64,000 bases of DNA, taken from assembly GCA_013388745.1 (NCBI GenBank), contig JACAER010000042.1, positions 62,001 to 126,000 of the forward strand, in the 5' to 3' direction. This document shows positions 16,738 through 25,500 of this stretch, one piece after another; position 1 is the stretch's first letter, and every line of letters begins with the position of its first letter. The DNA comes from Chloroflexota bacterium (GTDB lineage Bacteria > Chloroflexota > Anaerolineae > Aggregatilineales > Phototrophicaceae). The notes below the pieces were generated by a model that ran no database searches, was not told where the DNA came from, and worked only from the letters and a program-made list of their open reading frames with translations. Position numbers and translations under genes: made by a program.

Positions 16738-17205
16738 ATGCCTTATCTGATTGACGGTCACAACCTGATCGGGCAGATGCCAGACATTCGCCTGAACGAT
16801 CCCAACGACGAAGCGCGTTTGGTGCAAAAGCTCAGCGGATTCGCGGCGCGCACTGGCAAACGCTGCGTCGTGATTTTCGATCACGGGCTGCCCGGCGGCA
16901 AATCGCGTCTATCGAATGGCATGGTGGAAGCGCGTTTCGCTTCGTATCCGGGAGAAGCCGACGATCTGATGTTGAAACGTATTGCGACCACCCGCGACTC
17001 GCGCAATTGGAGCGTCGTCTCGTCGGATACGCGTGTCTTAGAAGCGGCGCGCGCCAAAGGCATGAACACGCTGCGCGCCGATCAATTTGTGCAGCTTATG
17101 CTCGGCAAAAGCAGTAAAACGCGCGCCACCACGCCCGATAAGCCCACACATGTTTCGGCACAGGATGTCGAAGAATGGCTGCGCTTATTCGGCGAAAGCG
17201 ATTAA
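16738..17205 (+). CDS. NYN domain protein (YacP-like putative RNA nuclease)
   Basis: A 155-residue protein. The PIN-like NYN fold is shown by YLIDGHNLIGQ at the N-terminus, CVVIFDHGLPGG in the middle and WSVVSSDTRVLEAARAKG later. The acidic residues of these motifs (D5, D55, D99 approximately) form the usual metal site. YacP-type NYN proteins are small RNA nucleases. The start has AAGGGA about 8 bases upstream. The 3' end overlaps the convergent SGNH gene by 4 bases. Confidence 0.85.
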   Translation: MPYLIDGHNLIGQMPDIRLNDPNDEARLVQKLSGFAARTGKRCVVIFDHGLPGGKSRLSNGMVEARFASYPGEADDLMLKRIATTRDSRNWSVVSSDTRVLEAARAKGMNTLRADQFVQLMLGKSSKTRATTPDKPTHVSAQDVEEWLRLFGESD

Positions 17206-18212
17206 TCGGGCGCGTACAGCAGCCCCGCCCGCCCAACCAGCCCCAGACGAACCGCGAGAGCACCGCGTTGCCGTGCGCGTTCATAGGCATAGACTTCGCT
17301 CGGCGACGGCAGCACCAGCACCACCAGCGTGCCGCCCCAGGTGCGCACCAAAGCATGCGCCTGCTTGAGCGCCGCCCGCGTGAAAGGCACGCCCGCCGCG
17401 TTGTGTGCGCGTGACAAATCCATCACCAAAGCTTCGTAGGGCAGGCCAAATTGCAGCGTGCCATCGCGGTAGCTGGCACGATACGGCGCGACAAAAAGCT
17501 GCTCGTAATCCGATAAATAAGCCCATTCGCCGAACAAAGCCGCTTCGGTCACGGCGAACGCCGCCGAATTACGCCGCAGCCATGCCAGCAGCAGCGGCAT
17601 CTCGTTCATAGCGCGCGCCTCTTCCGGGATTTCGGCGATCTCGCCGCGCAGCACGGCCAGACCATAATCCTCGTTAAAATCGTTGCCGAAAAACTGCCAG
17701 ATCACCAGGCGCAGCGTCAGCGGCGGCGCGAAACGCTGCAAAATGCGCCAGTGACTCATGCTGCCGGTGCCCGACTGCCCCAGATTGACCACGCCTAAGC
17801 CCGTTTCTTCGGCAAAACGGGTAACCCAACAGTCGGCATATTCGGTAAAACAAAGGGTGTGCGAGTCGTCCACGAAAACAGTATCGACGAAATAATCGAT
17901 AGGCAGCGTGCGGAAGCCGATCTCACTGCCCCACAGATCAATCGTCGTGACATGTACCTGTACGCTGGGGCTGAGGGGTAACAGCGCATCCTGCAAGCCC
18001 GGCAGCAGCGCCGGGCCGTATTCGCCCGTGAACGTCGTGCTGCCCGTTGTGTGATTAGCCTCGTAGCGTTCGCCGGTGATCGCGTAGTGTGCGGCTAATG
18101 CCAGACGGCGCGGCAGCATTCCCGCGCTGGCTCGAATGCTGATTTCAAGCAGGAGCAGGCTAACCAGCGAACTTACCAGGATAATCCCCAGTCGCTTAAT
18201 GATTTTGCGCAT
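17202..18212 (-). CDS. SGNH/GDSL-like hydrolase family protein, apparently truncated at the C-terminus
   Basis: A 336-residue protein with an N-terminal membrane anchor (about 8-26). SGNH blocks can be traced: FVDDSHTLCF (block I region, with Asp-Asp-Ser in place of Gly-Asp-Ser), VVNLGQSGTGSMS (block II) and WQFFGNDFNED (block III, Gly-Asn-Asp inverted in order from usual). The protein ends at LLYAPD, where family members continue with the block V Asp-x2-His. The stop overlaps the end of the NYN gene, so the 3' end seems to have been lost there. Related proteins (AlgX/DltD-like) modify cell-surface polymers. Without block V the catalytic triad is incomplete. Confidence 0.65.
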   Translation of the reverse strand: MRKIIKRLGIILVSSLVSLLLLEISIRASAGMLPRRLALAAHYAITGERYEANHTTGSTTFTGEYGPALLPGLQDALLPLSPSVQVHVTTIDLWGSEIGFRTLPIDYFVDTVFVDDSHTLCFTEYADCWVTRFAEETGLGVVNLGQSGTGSMSHWRILQRFAPPLTLRLVIWQFFGNDFNEDYGLAVLRGEIAEIPEEARAMNEMPLLLAWLRRNSAAFAVTEAALFGEWAYLSDYEQLFVAPYRASYRDGTLQFGLPYEALVMDLSRAHNAAGVPFTRAALKQAHALVRTWGGTLVVLVLPSPSEVYAYERARQRGALAVRLGLVGRAGLLYAPD

Positions 18213-18216
18213 AAAT

Positions 18217-18741
18217 TCAGCGCAGGAACACCATCGCCATCATGAGCACGTCCTTGAAGCCATCTTCCTTACGATACATATGGCGTTTGATCCCTTCCGC
18301 CACGAAGCCGACGTTTTCGTAGACATGCACAGCGCGCGCATTATCGGTGAACACGTCCAGTTCCAGCCGATGAATCACCGGATTCGTGCGCGCCCAGTCT
18401 ACGACCGCGTTCATCAACGCCGTGCCCACGCCTTTGTCGCGCCAGTCCTTTTGCACATGAATGCCGATGCCTGCGGTGTGGCGCATGGCCTGCCGTTTCC
18501 CGCCGTAACACGCCAGCAGGCCGACAACTTTGTTATCGGCGCTTACCGCGATAAGCGTGGTGCTGTTCTCGGCGGCGGCGCGCTCCTCAATAATCAGACG
18601 CTCATCCTCCACCGTCCGCGTGTATTCGCCTGCTCCCCAAAGCACATTGTTGTTCGGCTCATCGGCAATTTCGCGGTTCAGGGCGTTGATCGCGGCCGCA
18701 TCTTGCGGCACGGCGGGGCGAATCGTAAAAGAGGTAGACAT
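18217..18741 (-). CDS. GNAT-family N-acetyltransferase
   Basis: A 174-residue protein. The acetyl-CoA pyrophosphate loop is visible as QKDWRDKGVGTALM (R-x2-G-x-G/A pattern), followed by VIHRLELDVFTDNARAVHVY and ENVGFVAEG. This is the RimI/RimJ/phosphinothricin-acetyltransferase-like layout. The ATG at 18741 is chosen over an adjacent GTG; a GGAG-like site lies 8-9 bases upstream. It sits 4 bases before the SGNH gene and 17 bases after the pyrophosphatase gene, so these three form a likely operon. The acceptor substrate is unknown. Confidence 0.9.
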   Translation of the reverse strand: MSTSFTIRPAVPQDAAAINALNREIADEPNNNVLWGAGEYTRTVEDERLIIEERAAAENSTTLIAVSADNKVVGLLACYGGKRQAMRHTAGIGIHVQKDWRDKGVGTALMNAVVDWARTNPVIHRLELDVFTDNARAVHVYENVGFVAEGIKRHMYRKEDGFKDVLMMAMVFLR

Positions 18742-18758
18742 CACCGCTGCTCCCCGGC

Positions 18759-19310
18759 TTATACCTGTGTTGCGCTGGGCGGGAAACCTTCACGATACAG
18801 GCGCATGGCCTCCAGAATAGCCTGCTTAGCCTCTTCGATACCCACCCAGCCTTCGTTTTTGACCTCGACATTTTCCAACTGTTTGTAGGTCATAAAAAAG
18901 TGCGCCACTTCGTTGGGGAAATGCGTGGGCAGATCGTCCATTGACTGAATGTCGTTAAAATTGGGATCGGTCGCCGGCACCGCCAACACCTTGTAATCCT
19001 GCTGCCCTTTGTCGATCATCTTGAACATGCCCAGGGGCCGCGCTTCGATCACACAACCGGGATACGTCGGCTCGCTCATCATCACCAGCACATCGAGCGG
19101 ATCACCGTCGCCCCAATACGACTGCGGGATAAAACCATAATCGCCGGGATAGTGCAGCGAACTGTATAACACACGATCCAGCTTAATCACGCCGGCTTTT
19201 TTGCTGTATTCGAATTTGTTGCGGCTGCCTTTGGGCACTTCCACCACCACATAGATGATGTCCGGCGGTTTGGGCCCTGCCGACAAATTGTGCCACAGGT
19301 GGATAGTCAT
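18759..19310 (-). CDS. ppa: Inorganic pyrophosphatase (family I)
   Basis: A 183-residue soluble enzyme of the usual length. It hydrolyses pyrophosphate to two phosphates with Mg2+, pulling biosynthetic reactions forward. The active-site residues are visible: EVPKGSRNKFEY (Glu, Lys, Arg, Glu), HYPGDYGFIP, and the signature WGDGDPLDVLV with three aspartates (about D68, D70, D73). The ATG at 19310 is preceded by AGGGAGC 8 bases upstream; the long frame further upstream overlaps the divergent gene and is discarded. First gene of a ppa-GNAT-SGNH cluster. Confidence 0.97.
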   Translation of the reverse strand: MTIHLWHNLSAGPKPPDIIYVVVEVPKGSRNKFEYSKKAGVIKLDRVLYSSLHYPGDYGFIPQSYWGDGDPLDVLVMMSEPTYPGCVIEARPLGMFKMIDKGQQDYKVLAVPATDPNFNDIQSMDDLPTHFPNEVAHFFMTYKQLENVEVKNEGWVGIEEAKQAILEAMRLYREGFPPSATQV

Positions 19311-19400
19311 GATCGCTTGCTCCCTTGTTTTCTTCGGTTGGCGGCGGGCGCATCCGTATGCGCGTCGTGCTGACGCTAATTGTAGCCGAATATTCACCGT

Positions 19401-19429
19401 TTGCCGCGTGCCTGTTTGCCTTTTATAAT
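19401..19429 (+). promoter_or_regulatory. Sigma-70-type promoter for the gene at 19467
   Basis: TTGCCG (19401-19406), a 17-base spacer and a perfect TATAAT (19424-19429). Transcription would begin near 19436, 31 bases before the chosen start codon. Confidence 0.75.
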
Positions 19430-19466
19430 GTACCCTATTGTTGCCCTCACAGAGTCGAGTACAGGC

Positions 19467-20471
19467 ATGAGCGAACAGCAGTCCGAAGTACAAGTGCGTA
19501 TCGAAGATCGCATCCGTCTGATGTCGGCGGTTCTGGCCGCGACCGATTGGCCGGACAAAGCGCAGGAACGCAAACCCCACGGCACGCACGCCCACGCGCG
19601 CCTGACTCGTAAGTATCTGGCCGAATTCCGCAGCCACGAGGCTGTCCGTGCTGTGCAAGGCTTACTCGACAATGGCAATACCCCCTTGGAAGCCTTGTTT
19701 GCGCTGTCCCTATTCCTCAAGTGGCCGGATCTGACGCTCGAGAACGCCCCTAAGTGGGTACCGCCGCAGTGGGATACGCACCTGCGCGACTTTTTCCATC
19801 GCTCGAACCTGGCGAAATTCTGGCAGGACGAGCATGAAGTCTGGGACAAAAGCTTGAAAGAATGCCGCAAGATGTTGGCCGAAACGCACCTCAAGGATTT
19901 TTTGAAGCCCTTTTTGGGCGAAATCACGGAAAATCTCGTATTCGTGCCCAATATCAGCTATCCCACCGACCATGAAATCGGCCTGCGCTTCGGGCAGGAA
20001 TTGATCGTCATCACGCCGCCCTGGCTAGCCTGGGGCGAAAGCCCGCCCTGGCCCTTCGATGAAAATGTCGCCCACATTTTCGGGACGATCATCAACCAGT
20101 TTTCGCGCCACATTCTTGTCGGCCAACTGCGTGCCAACGCCGAAAAAGTCGCCGAAGTCGCCGACGCCAATCCCCTGCCGCTGCCCGACCATTTTAAGGT
20201 CACGCACCCCACATGGGCGGAACAGTTCACGGCGCTGTTCGGGCTGGCGACCACCGCCATGTATCTGCAAGACTATATCAGCAAACGTGAAGCCGATTCA
20301 TACCTGACGATCGAACGCAAAATGCATAAGCTGGATATTTTGCCGGGCATGATTAGCGTGCTGCGGCGTTATGTACAGGAATTGGAAAACGGGCGCTACA
20401 AGACAATCATCGATTTTTTGCCCGTTTTCCCCAAGCAGTTGCGCGTCGCCAAACGCATCGTCTCGCTGTGA
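19467..20471 (+). CDS. Conserved-looking cytoplasmic protein, unknown function
   Basis: A 334-residue protein not recognised. It is mostly helical, with no signal peptide or membrane span. Notable segments are HARLTRKYLAEFRSHEAVRA near residue 45, TENLVFVPNISYPTDHEIG in the middle and FGTIINQFSRHILV near residue 210. The last might be a decayed metalloprotease-like helix, but no HExxH is present. The ATG at 19467 is chosen because a strong promoter ends at 19429; the ribosome site is weak. It is divergent from ppa. Confidence 0.7.
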   Translation: MSEQQSEVQVRIEDRIRLMSAVLAATDWPDKAQERKPHGTHAHARLTRKYLAEFRSHEAVRAVQGLLDNGNTPLEALFALSLFLKWPDLTLENAPKWVPPQWDTHLRDFFHRSNLAKFWQDEHEVWDKSLKECRKMLAETHLKDFLKPFLGEITENLVFVPNISYPTDHEIGLRFGQELIVITPPWLAWGESPPWPFDENVAHIFGTIINQFSRHILVGQLRANAEKVAEVADANPLPLPDHFKVTHPTWAEQFTALFGLATTAMYLQDYISKREADSYLTIERKMHKLDILPGMISVLRRYVQELENGRYKTIIDFLPVFPKQLRVAKRIVSL

Positions 20472-20585
20472 GGCCTATTTCACGTTAATCAATACCAGAC
20501 CGACAATAGGATCGCCAGCGCAATCGAAAAAATAACCATGCGGTTTTTACTCGTGCGGGTTACAACGTTCAGGGTATTTCGGCGC

Positions 20586-21284
20586 TTAATTGGTGCGGAA
20601 TAAGGAGAGCGTAGCACCAAAGGCAACTGTATCACCGTCGCGCAATGGGCGGCCTTTATCTGTCACCTGTAGACCATTAACGAACGTGCCGTTCGAGCTT
20701 TCCAGATCGTACAGCACCCAGGTATCGTCCACCAGCTCCAGGCGAGCGTGGGGCCGCGAAACAGACGGGTCTTGCAGGCCAATTTCCCAGGTTGCGTTAC
20801 TGGTGGCACGCCCCACAGTGATTTTTTTCAACAACAGCGGGATACTTTGACCTTCCTGCGGGCCATTGGTGATAATCAGCTTGCCTTTGCCTGTGCTGGC
20901 CGCCGCCAGAATCAGCTTGCCGTCTTTTTCAGCCTTTTCCTGGTCTGCTTCCGTCACCGCCGCCGAAAACACCAGCACCGGTACATACAGGCGGATCACA
21001 TCGCCGCCTGCCAGCGGAAACGGCTCCGTGATCTGCTCATCGTTGACAAACGTGCCGTTGGCGCTGTTTAAGTCTGTAATCATGAACAGCCCCTCGCGAT
21101 AGACGATCACGGCGTGCTGCCGCGAGACATGCTGTTCGGGAATGCAAATATCGTTGTCGGGCGAACGGCCAATCGTCGCTGTGGCGTTTTCCGTCAGCAC
21201 GAATTCTTGTTTGCTGTTGGTGCGCGGGTCTTCCCAGATCAGTTTCGCCAGCGCTGACGTTTGTTCTTTTTCTTGCTCGCTCAT
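20586..21284 (-). CDS. Protein with two FHA domains
   Basis: A 232-residue protein. FHA domain 1 (about 18-108) has IGRSPDNDICI, HVSRQHAVI and DLNSANGTFVN. FHA domain 2 (about 130-230) has VGRATSNATWEIGL, SVSRPHARLEL and DLESSNGTFVNG. Both keep the Gly-Arg, Ser-Arg-x-His and Asn-Gly-Thr residues that bind phosphothreonine. No kinase is fused, so it is a cytoplasmic adaptor that probably bridges phosphorylated partners. It diverges from the signalling operon at 21487-30661 and could serve it (inference). Confidence 0.93.
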   Translation of the reverse strand: MSEQEKEQTSALAKLIWEDPRTNSKQEFVLTENATATIGRSPDNDICIPEQHVSRQHAVIVYREGLFMITDLNSANGTFVNDEQITEPFPLAGGDVIRLYVPVLVFSAAVTEADQEKAEKDGKLILAAASTGKGKLIITNGPQEGQSIPLLLKKITVGRATSNATWEIGLQDPSVSRPHARLELVDDTWVLYDLESSNGTFVNGLQVTDKGRPLRDGDTVAFGATLSLFRTN

Positions 21285-21325
21285 CCACCAACCTCAAATT
21301 TGTGTGACATTCTGTTCCCCATTGT

Positions 21326-21354
21326 ATTATAGTTTTTTTAGCGCCACTTTGGAA
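21326..21354 (-). promoter_or_regulatory. Probable promoter of the FHA gene
   Basis: On the minus strand, TTCCAA, a 17-base spacer and a perfect TATAAT (plus-strand 21326-21331), about 42 bases before the start codon. The -35 is a weak match. Confidence 0.45.
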
Positions 21355-21486
21355 TTACCGCCGTAAGGCAGTTTGGCGCGCGTCAAGCCACCTGGCAAGT
21401 GAGGTGCGGATTTATCGAGAATCATGTATAGTTGATTTAGCTAACTTTCGTCCAGCGTATGTCACCCTGTGTATAGGGGGTTTATA

Positions 21487-22419
21487 ATGAGTAAAGGTCG
21501 AATTCTGGTTGTCGAAGACGACTTTGACATTTCCAACATGCTGCGCATTTATTTTAGTGGGCAGGGTTACGAGGTGCAGGTTGCGCCACGCGGCGGCGAC
21601 GCGCTCACCATGACGCGCAAGCAAATTCCCAGCCTGATCGTTCTGGATATCATGCTGCCAGATATGAACGGCTATGATGTTTGCCGTGAACTGCGCACTG
21701 ATTCGCGCACCAATCATATCCCTATCATCTTTCTGACACAGAAGGACGAACGCAGCGACAAAATCTTTGGCCTGGAACTGGGCGCGGACGATTACATCAC
21801 CAAACCGTTCGACATCGAAGAACTCAAGCTGCGCGTGCAGAACGCCATCAAAGCCTCTGAACGCGCGATGTTGATCGACTCGCGCTCCAATCTGCCGATG
21901 GGCCGCCTGATCGAAGATCATCTGCGCCAACTGATGCGCAGCGACAAGACCTGGACGTACATCGACATCAAAATCAACAGCTTCGAAGACTTCAGCGAAG
22001 TTTACGGTTTCGTGGCGGGCGATGAAGTCATCAAGTTCATGGCGCTGCTGCTGCTGGAAGTGATCGAAGAAGTCGGTTCGAGCGACGACTTTTTGGGGCA
22101 TCCCGGACGAGATAATTTCATCGTCATCACGCACAGCAGCGATTCCAAGCGTATCAAAGATCGGCTGGTGGCGCGTTTCGATGAGGAAGTGCGCAAGCAT
22201 TATTCTTTCATTGACCGGGAGCGCGGCTATATCCTTGTGCCTGATGGTCGCAGCGGCGAACGTCAGGCGACACTCATGACGCTGTCTGTGGGTTCGGTGT
22301 CTAACGCCACCCATCCTTTCTCCGACATCCGCGAGATCACCGAATTGGCTGCCGAAGACCGCCGGCGTGGTTTGGGCGGGGCAGAAAACAACGAGTCGTC
22401 GATTCTGACGCAATGGTAA
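21487..22419 (+). CDS. Response regulator with degenerate GGDEF-like output domain
   Basis: A 310-residue protein. The receiver domain (about 4-120) has the acidic pocket VVEDDFD, phospho-acceptor Asp54 in IVLDIMLPDMNG and the switch lysine in DYITKPF. The output domain (about 135-300) follows a diguanylate-cyclase fold (TYIDIKINSFEDFSEVYGF, then AGDEVIKFMALLLL). Its active-site loop reads HPGRDNF instead of GGDEF, so catalysis is unlikely; it may bind a nucleotide or a partner instead. The ATG at 21487 follows a GGGGG stretch. It is 93 bases upstream of the giant kinase gene, its likely partner. Confidence 0.9.
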   Translation: MSKGRILVVEDDFDISNMLRIYFSGQGYEVQVAPRGGDALTMTRKQIPSLIVLDIMLPDMNGYDVCRELRTDSRTNHIPIIFLTQKDERSDKIFGLELGADDYITKPFDIEELKLRVQNAIKASERAMLIDSRSNLPMGRLIEDHLRQLMRSDKTWTYIDIKINSFEDFSEVYGFVAGDEVIKFMALLLLEVIEEVGSSDDFLGHPGRDNFIVITHSSDSKRIKDRLVARFDEEVRKHYSFIDRERGYILVPDGRSGERQATLMTLSVGSVSNATHPFSDIREITELAAEDRRRGLGGAENNESSILTQW

Positions 22420-22512
22420 TGTGTGCGTCGGTTGGTGATGGGGATTCTTGGGGGGCCGGCCATGCTGTGCCCCTGTGCTTTTGTTCTCTAGTGGTGTGTT
22501 AGGGAAGTCCCT

Positions 22513-25500
22513 ATGGCCCTTGTGTTGATGATGCTGGTGGGTGGGGTAATTGTTTATCTCTGGCTTTTCGCCTGGGCGCGCGAACGCCGCCGCCTGGCGC
22601 CTGCGCTGGATGTTGAACAAGCGCTTCAGCAACCTGTGCCCGCAGCAGAAAACCCCAATGAGGCGGTGCTGATCGCGCGGGAACACGGCCAGATCGTGTT
22701 CGCCAATGATGCCGCTCGTCGTTGGATTGGCCTCAACGGCAGCGAACCGAATCTCGAATTGATCGCGGAAAAAGCGCAGCCGATAGACAGCTTTCTCGAC
22801 CTGTTCGCCCACGAACGGCAGGCGGCTTTTCAATTGGCCGGGCGCTGGGTCGAAGGCGTTTCGCATCGTGTGCCGGTGGGTTCAGAGATGCGCACGGTGG
22901 TGGTGCTGCGCGAACTGGCGGCCAGCGCCCACAGCCCCGAATCCTTCGATCTGTCCAAAGCGATGGATGTCATCAACGAAATCGGTGACACCATTAACGC
23001 CAGTCTCGGGCTGGAGCAGGTGCTGCAAGCGCTGCTGAGCATCGTTAACAAAGTCATCCCCGCCGATGTCGGTGAAATCGCCCTGTGGAACGAACAACGG
23101 CAAGAGTTGGTGCAGCAGGGATGGATCGGCGAGACCAGCTACCTGCTGCAACTGGCCGAAGTCGGCAGCACCTATCGCTCCGGCGAAGGCATCTCTGGCT
23201 GGGTTGCCAAGCACCGCCGACCGCTGCTGGTAGAAGACCGCCGCGATCCCAGCGCGGTGCAGCCCAAATTAGCGGGTAATCCCTATCAGTCGTTTGTCGC
23301 TGTGCCGCTCATAGTGGGCACGCGCTTTCTGGGCACGATTACGTTTATGGGGCTGCGTCCCGGCCAACTGCGTCAGGGCGACCTGGCGCTGCTGCAAGCC
23401 ATCGCTACGCCGCTGGCCACCTCCATTCACAATGCCGATCTCTACTTACAACAAACGCGCCGCATCAGCGACATCAGCACGCTGCAAGCCGTCGCCGATG
23501 AATATCAACTGGAGAATCTCGATAACGCCACGCAAATTTATGCCGCGCTCACCGAACGCATCGCCAGGCTGATGAACGCGGCGATCTGCGGCGTGTACAT
23601 TTACGACGAACAACGTCAGGCGCTGCTGCCAGAACAGCCGTTTTACGGACTGCCGCCGCATCTGGTCTCGAATCTGGTCATCAACCTGCCGCCCAATTCG
23701 CTGCAACGCGACATTTGGGAGACCAAAGATTATTGGGTCTCCAACGATCTGCGCGACGAACCGCTAGTGCAGGGCACGAATTTTCAGGTGCTCGTTAATG
23801 CCGCCACGATCCACAATATCGCGCTGATCCCGATGGGCATGGCCGGGCGACGCTTCGGCATGATTCAGCTCAGCAACAAGCGTGGCGACGGCGGCTTTTT
23901 GCCGCAAAACATCGACCATCTGCGTGTTTTGGTGGCGCAGGCGGCCATCGTCGTCGAAAATATCCGCCTGCTCAAGCGTGAACAGCGCATTGACGCCGAA
24001 CTGGCCGGGCTGCAAAAGATCACCCAGGCCATCGGCTCGATCGACACCCAGGGTGAAGTCTTTGCGGAAATCAACGCCCATATCGCCAACCTGATGGGCG
24101 TGAGCATGTGCGGCGTGCTGCTGTACGACGATCATTCGCAGCACCTTGTCGCGCAGCCACCGTTTTTTGGTGTTGATAGCAGCTTGATCGAAGCCTATCG
24201 CATCAATGTGCGCGGCGGCACGGTCATGGGCGATATCTGGAACGATGAACAGTTCTGGTATACCAATCAGGTCAGCAGCAACCTGCTGGTCTTCGAGGCG
24301 GGACTCGCCGAAATCGCCGAAGCCACCGGCGTGCAGAAAACACTGATCGCCGTGCTGACCGCAGGCGGGCGGCGTTTGGGCGCAGTACAGGTGTCCAATA
24401 AACTGAATGCTTCTGACTTTAACGACAATGACGCGCGTCTGTTGATGATCTTCGCGGCGCAGGTTGCCGCCATGATCGACAACACGCGCCTGTATATCGA
24501 AATTCGCCGCAGCGCCGACACCGCCGACGGGCTGCGGCGCGTGGCGGAAATGGCGGGGGGTATCGTCACGCCCGAAGAGCCGTTTACGCCGGTGCTGGCC
24601 GAGATTTCGCGTTTGCTGCGCAGCCCGATGGTGTATATCAATGTGCTCGACCAGCAAACCGGCGGTCTGATCGTCTATCCGCGCTGGGTCTACGGAGCTG
24701 ATATAGATGAGCCGGTAATGCATCAGTTGAGCGACTCGCAGTTCGGGTTTACGCCTGCTGTTTCGCACCGTCCGCTGATGGTCAACGATTTCAGCAGCGA
24801 CAAGTACGCCCAGCAGATTTACCACAATATCGCGCTGAAAATGGGTATCAAAAGCGCGATTGTCGTGCCGCTGGTGATCGGCGAACGCAGCCTGGGCGAA
24901 CTGGGCATCGCCAACCGCAGCAACCCGCCCTACAGCAAAGAAGATCAGGCGACGCTGACGACCGTAGCAGCGCAGGTTTCGGCGGCCATTGACCGTCTGC
25001 GGCTGTACGAGGCCACCGGCCAGAACTTGAACCGCCGCCTCGAAGAACTGGACGCCATTTCGAATGTCAGCAATGTCTTGACGCAGACTATCGAAATGGA
25101 TGTGGTGCTCGATACCATCCGCAAGGAAGCAGAACGCGCGACCAATGCCGATGGCAGCACCGTCGTTCTGCTGTTCCCGCCGCAGCGCTGGTCAGACCCG
25201 GATGTACCTGAGATGGCACGGCGGATCGGCGGCGATGCGAGCATGGACAAACTGGCGGATATCGAAAAAGCCGCCGTCATTCGTGGCGTCAACACCAGCA
25301 TGGTCACCGATTATGCGCGCCAGAAGATGAACCCCTCACCGCGTGATTCACGCTCGGCCATCGCGGCGCCTTTCCAATATGGCGAGCAGGTTGTCGGCGT
25401 TGTCCATCTCTATCACTACGAGGCCAATCACTTCGATGATCGCGCTGCCGCCTTCCTGATGACCTTGGCGGCAAAAGCAGCGCTGGCCTATGCCAACGAT

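Noticed and set aside
19401-19466. A TTG start at 19401 for the unknown protein
   Set aside because: That TTG is the -35 element of a promoter with a perfect TATAAT.
21412-22866. A 484-codon open frame on the minus strand opposite the response regulator and kinase start
   Set aside because: It overlaps two well-supported plus-strand genes, has His/Gln-rich composition and no recognisable domain.
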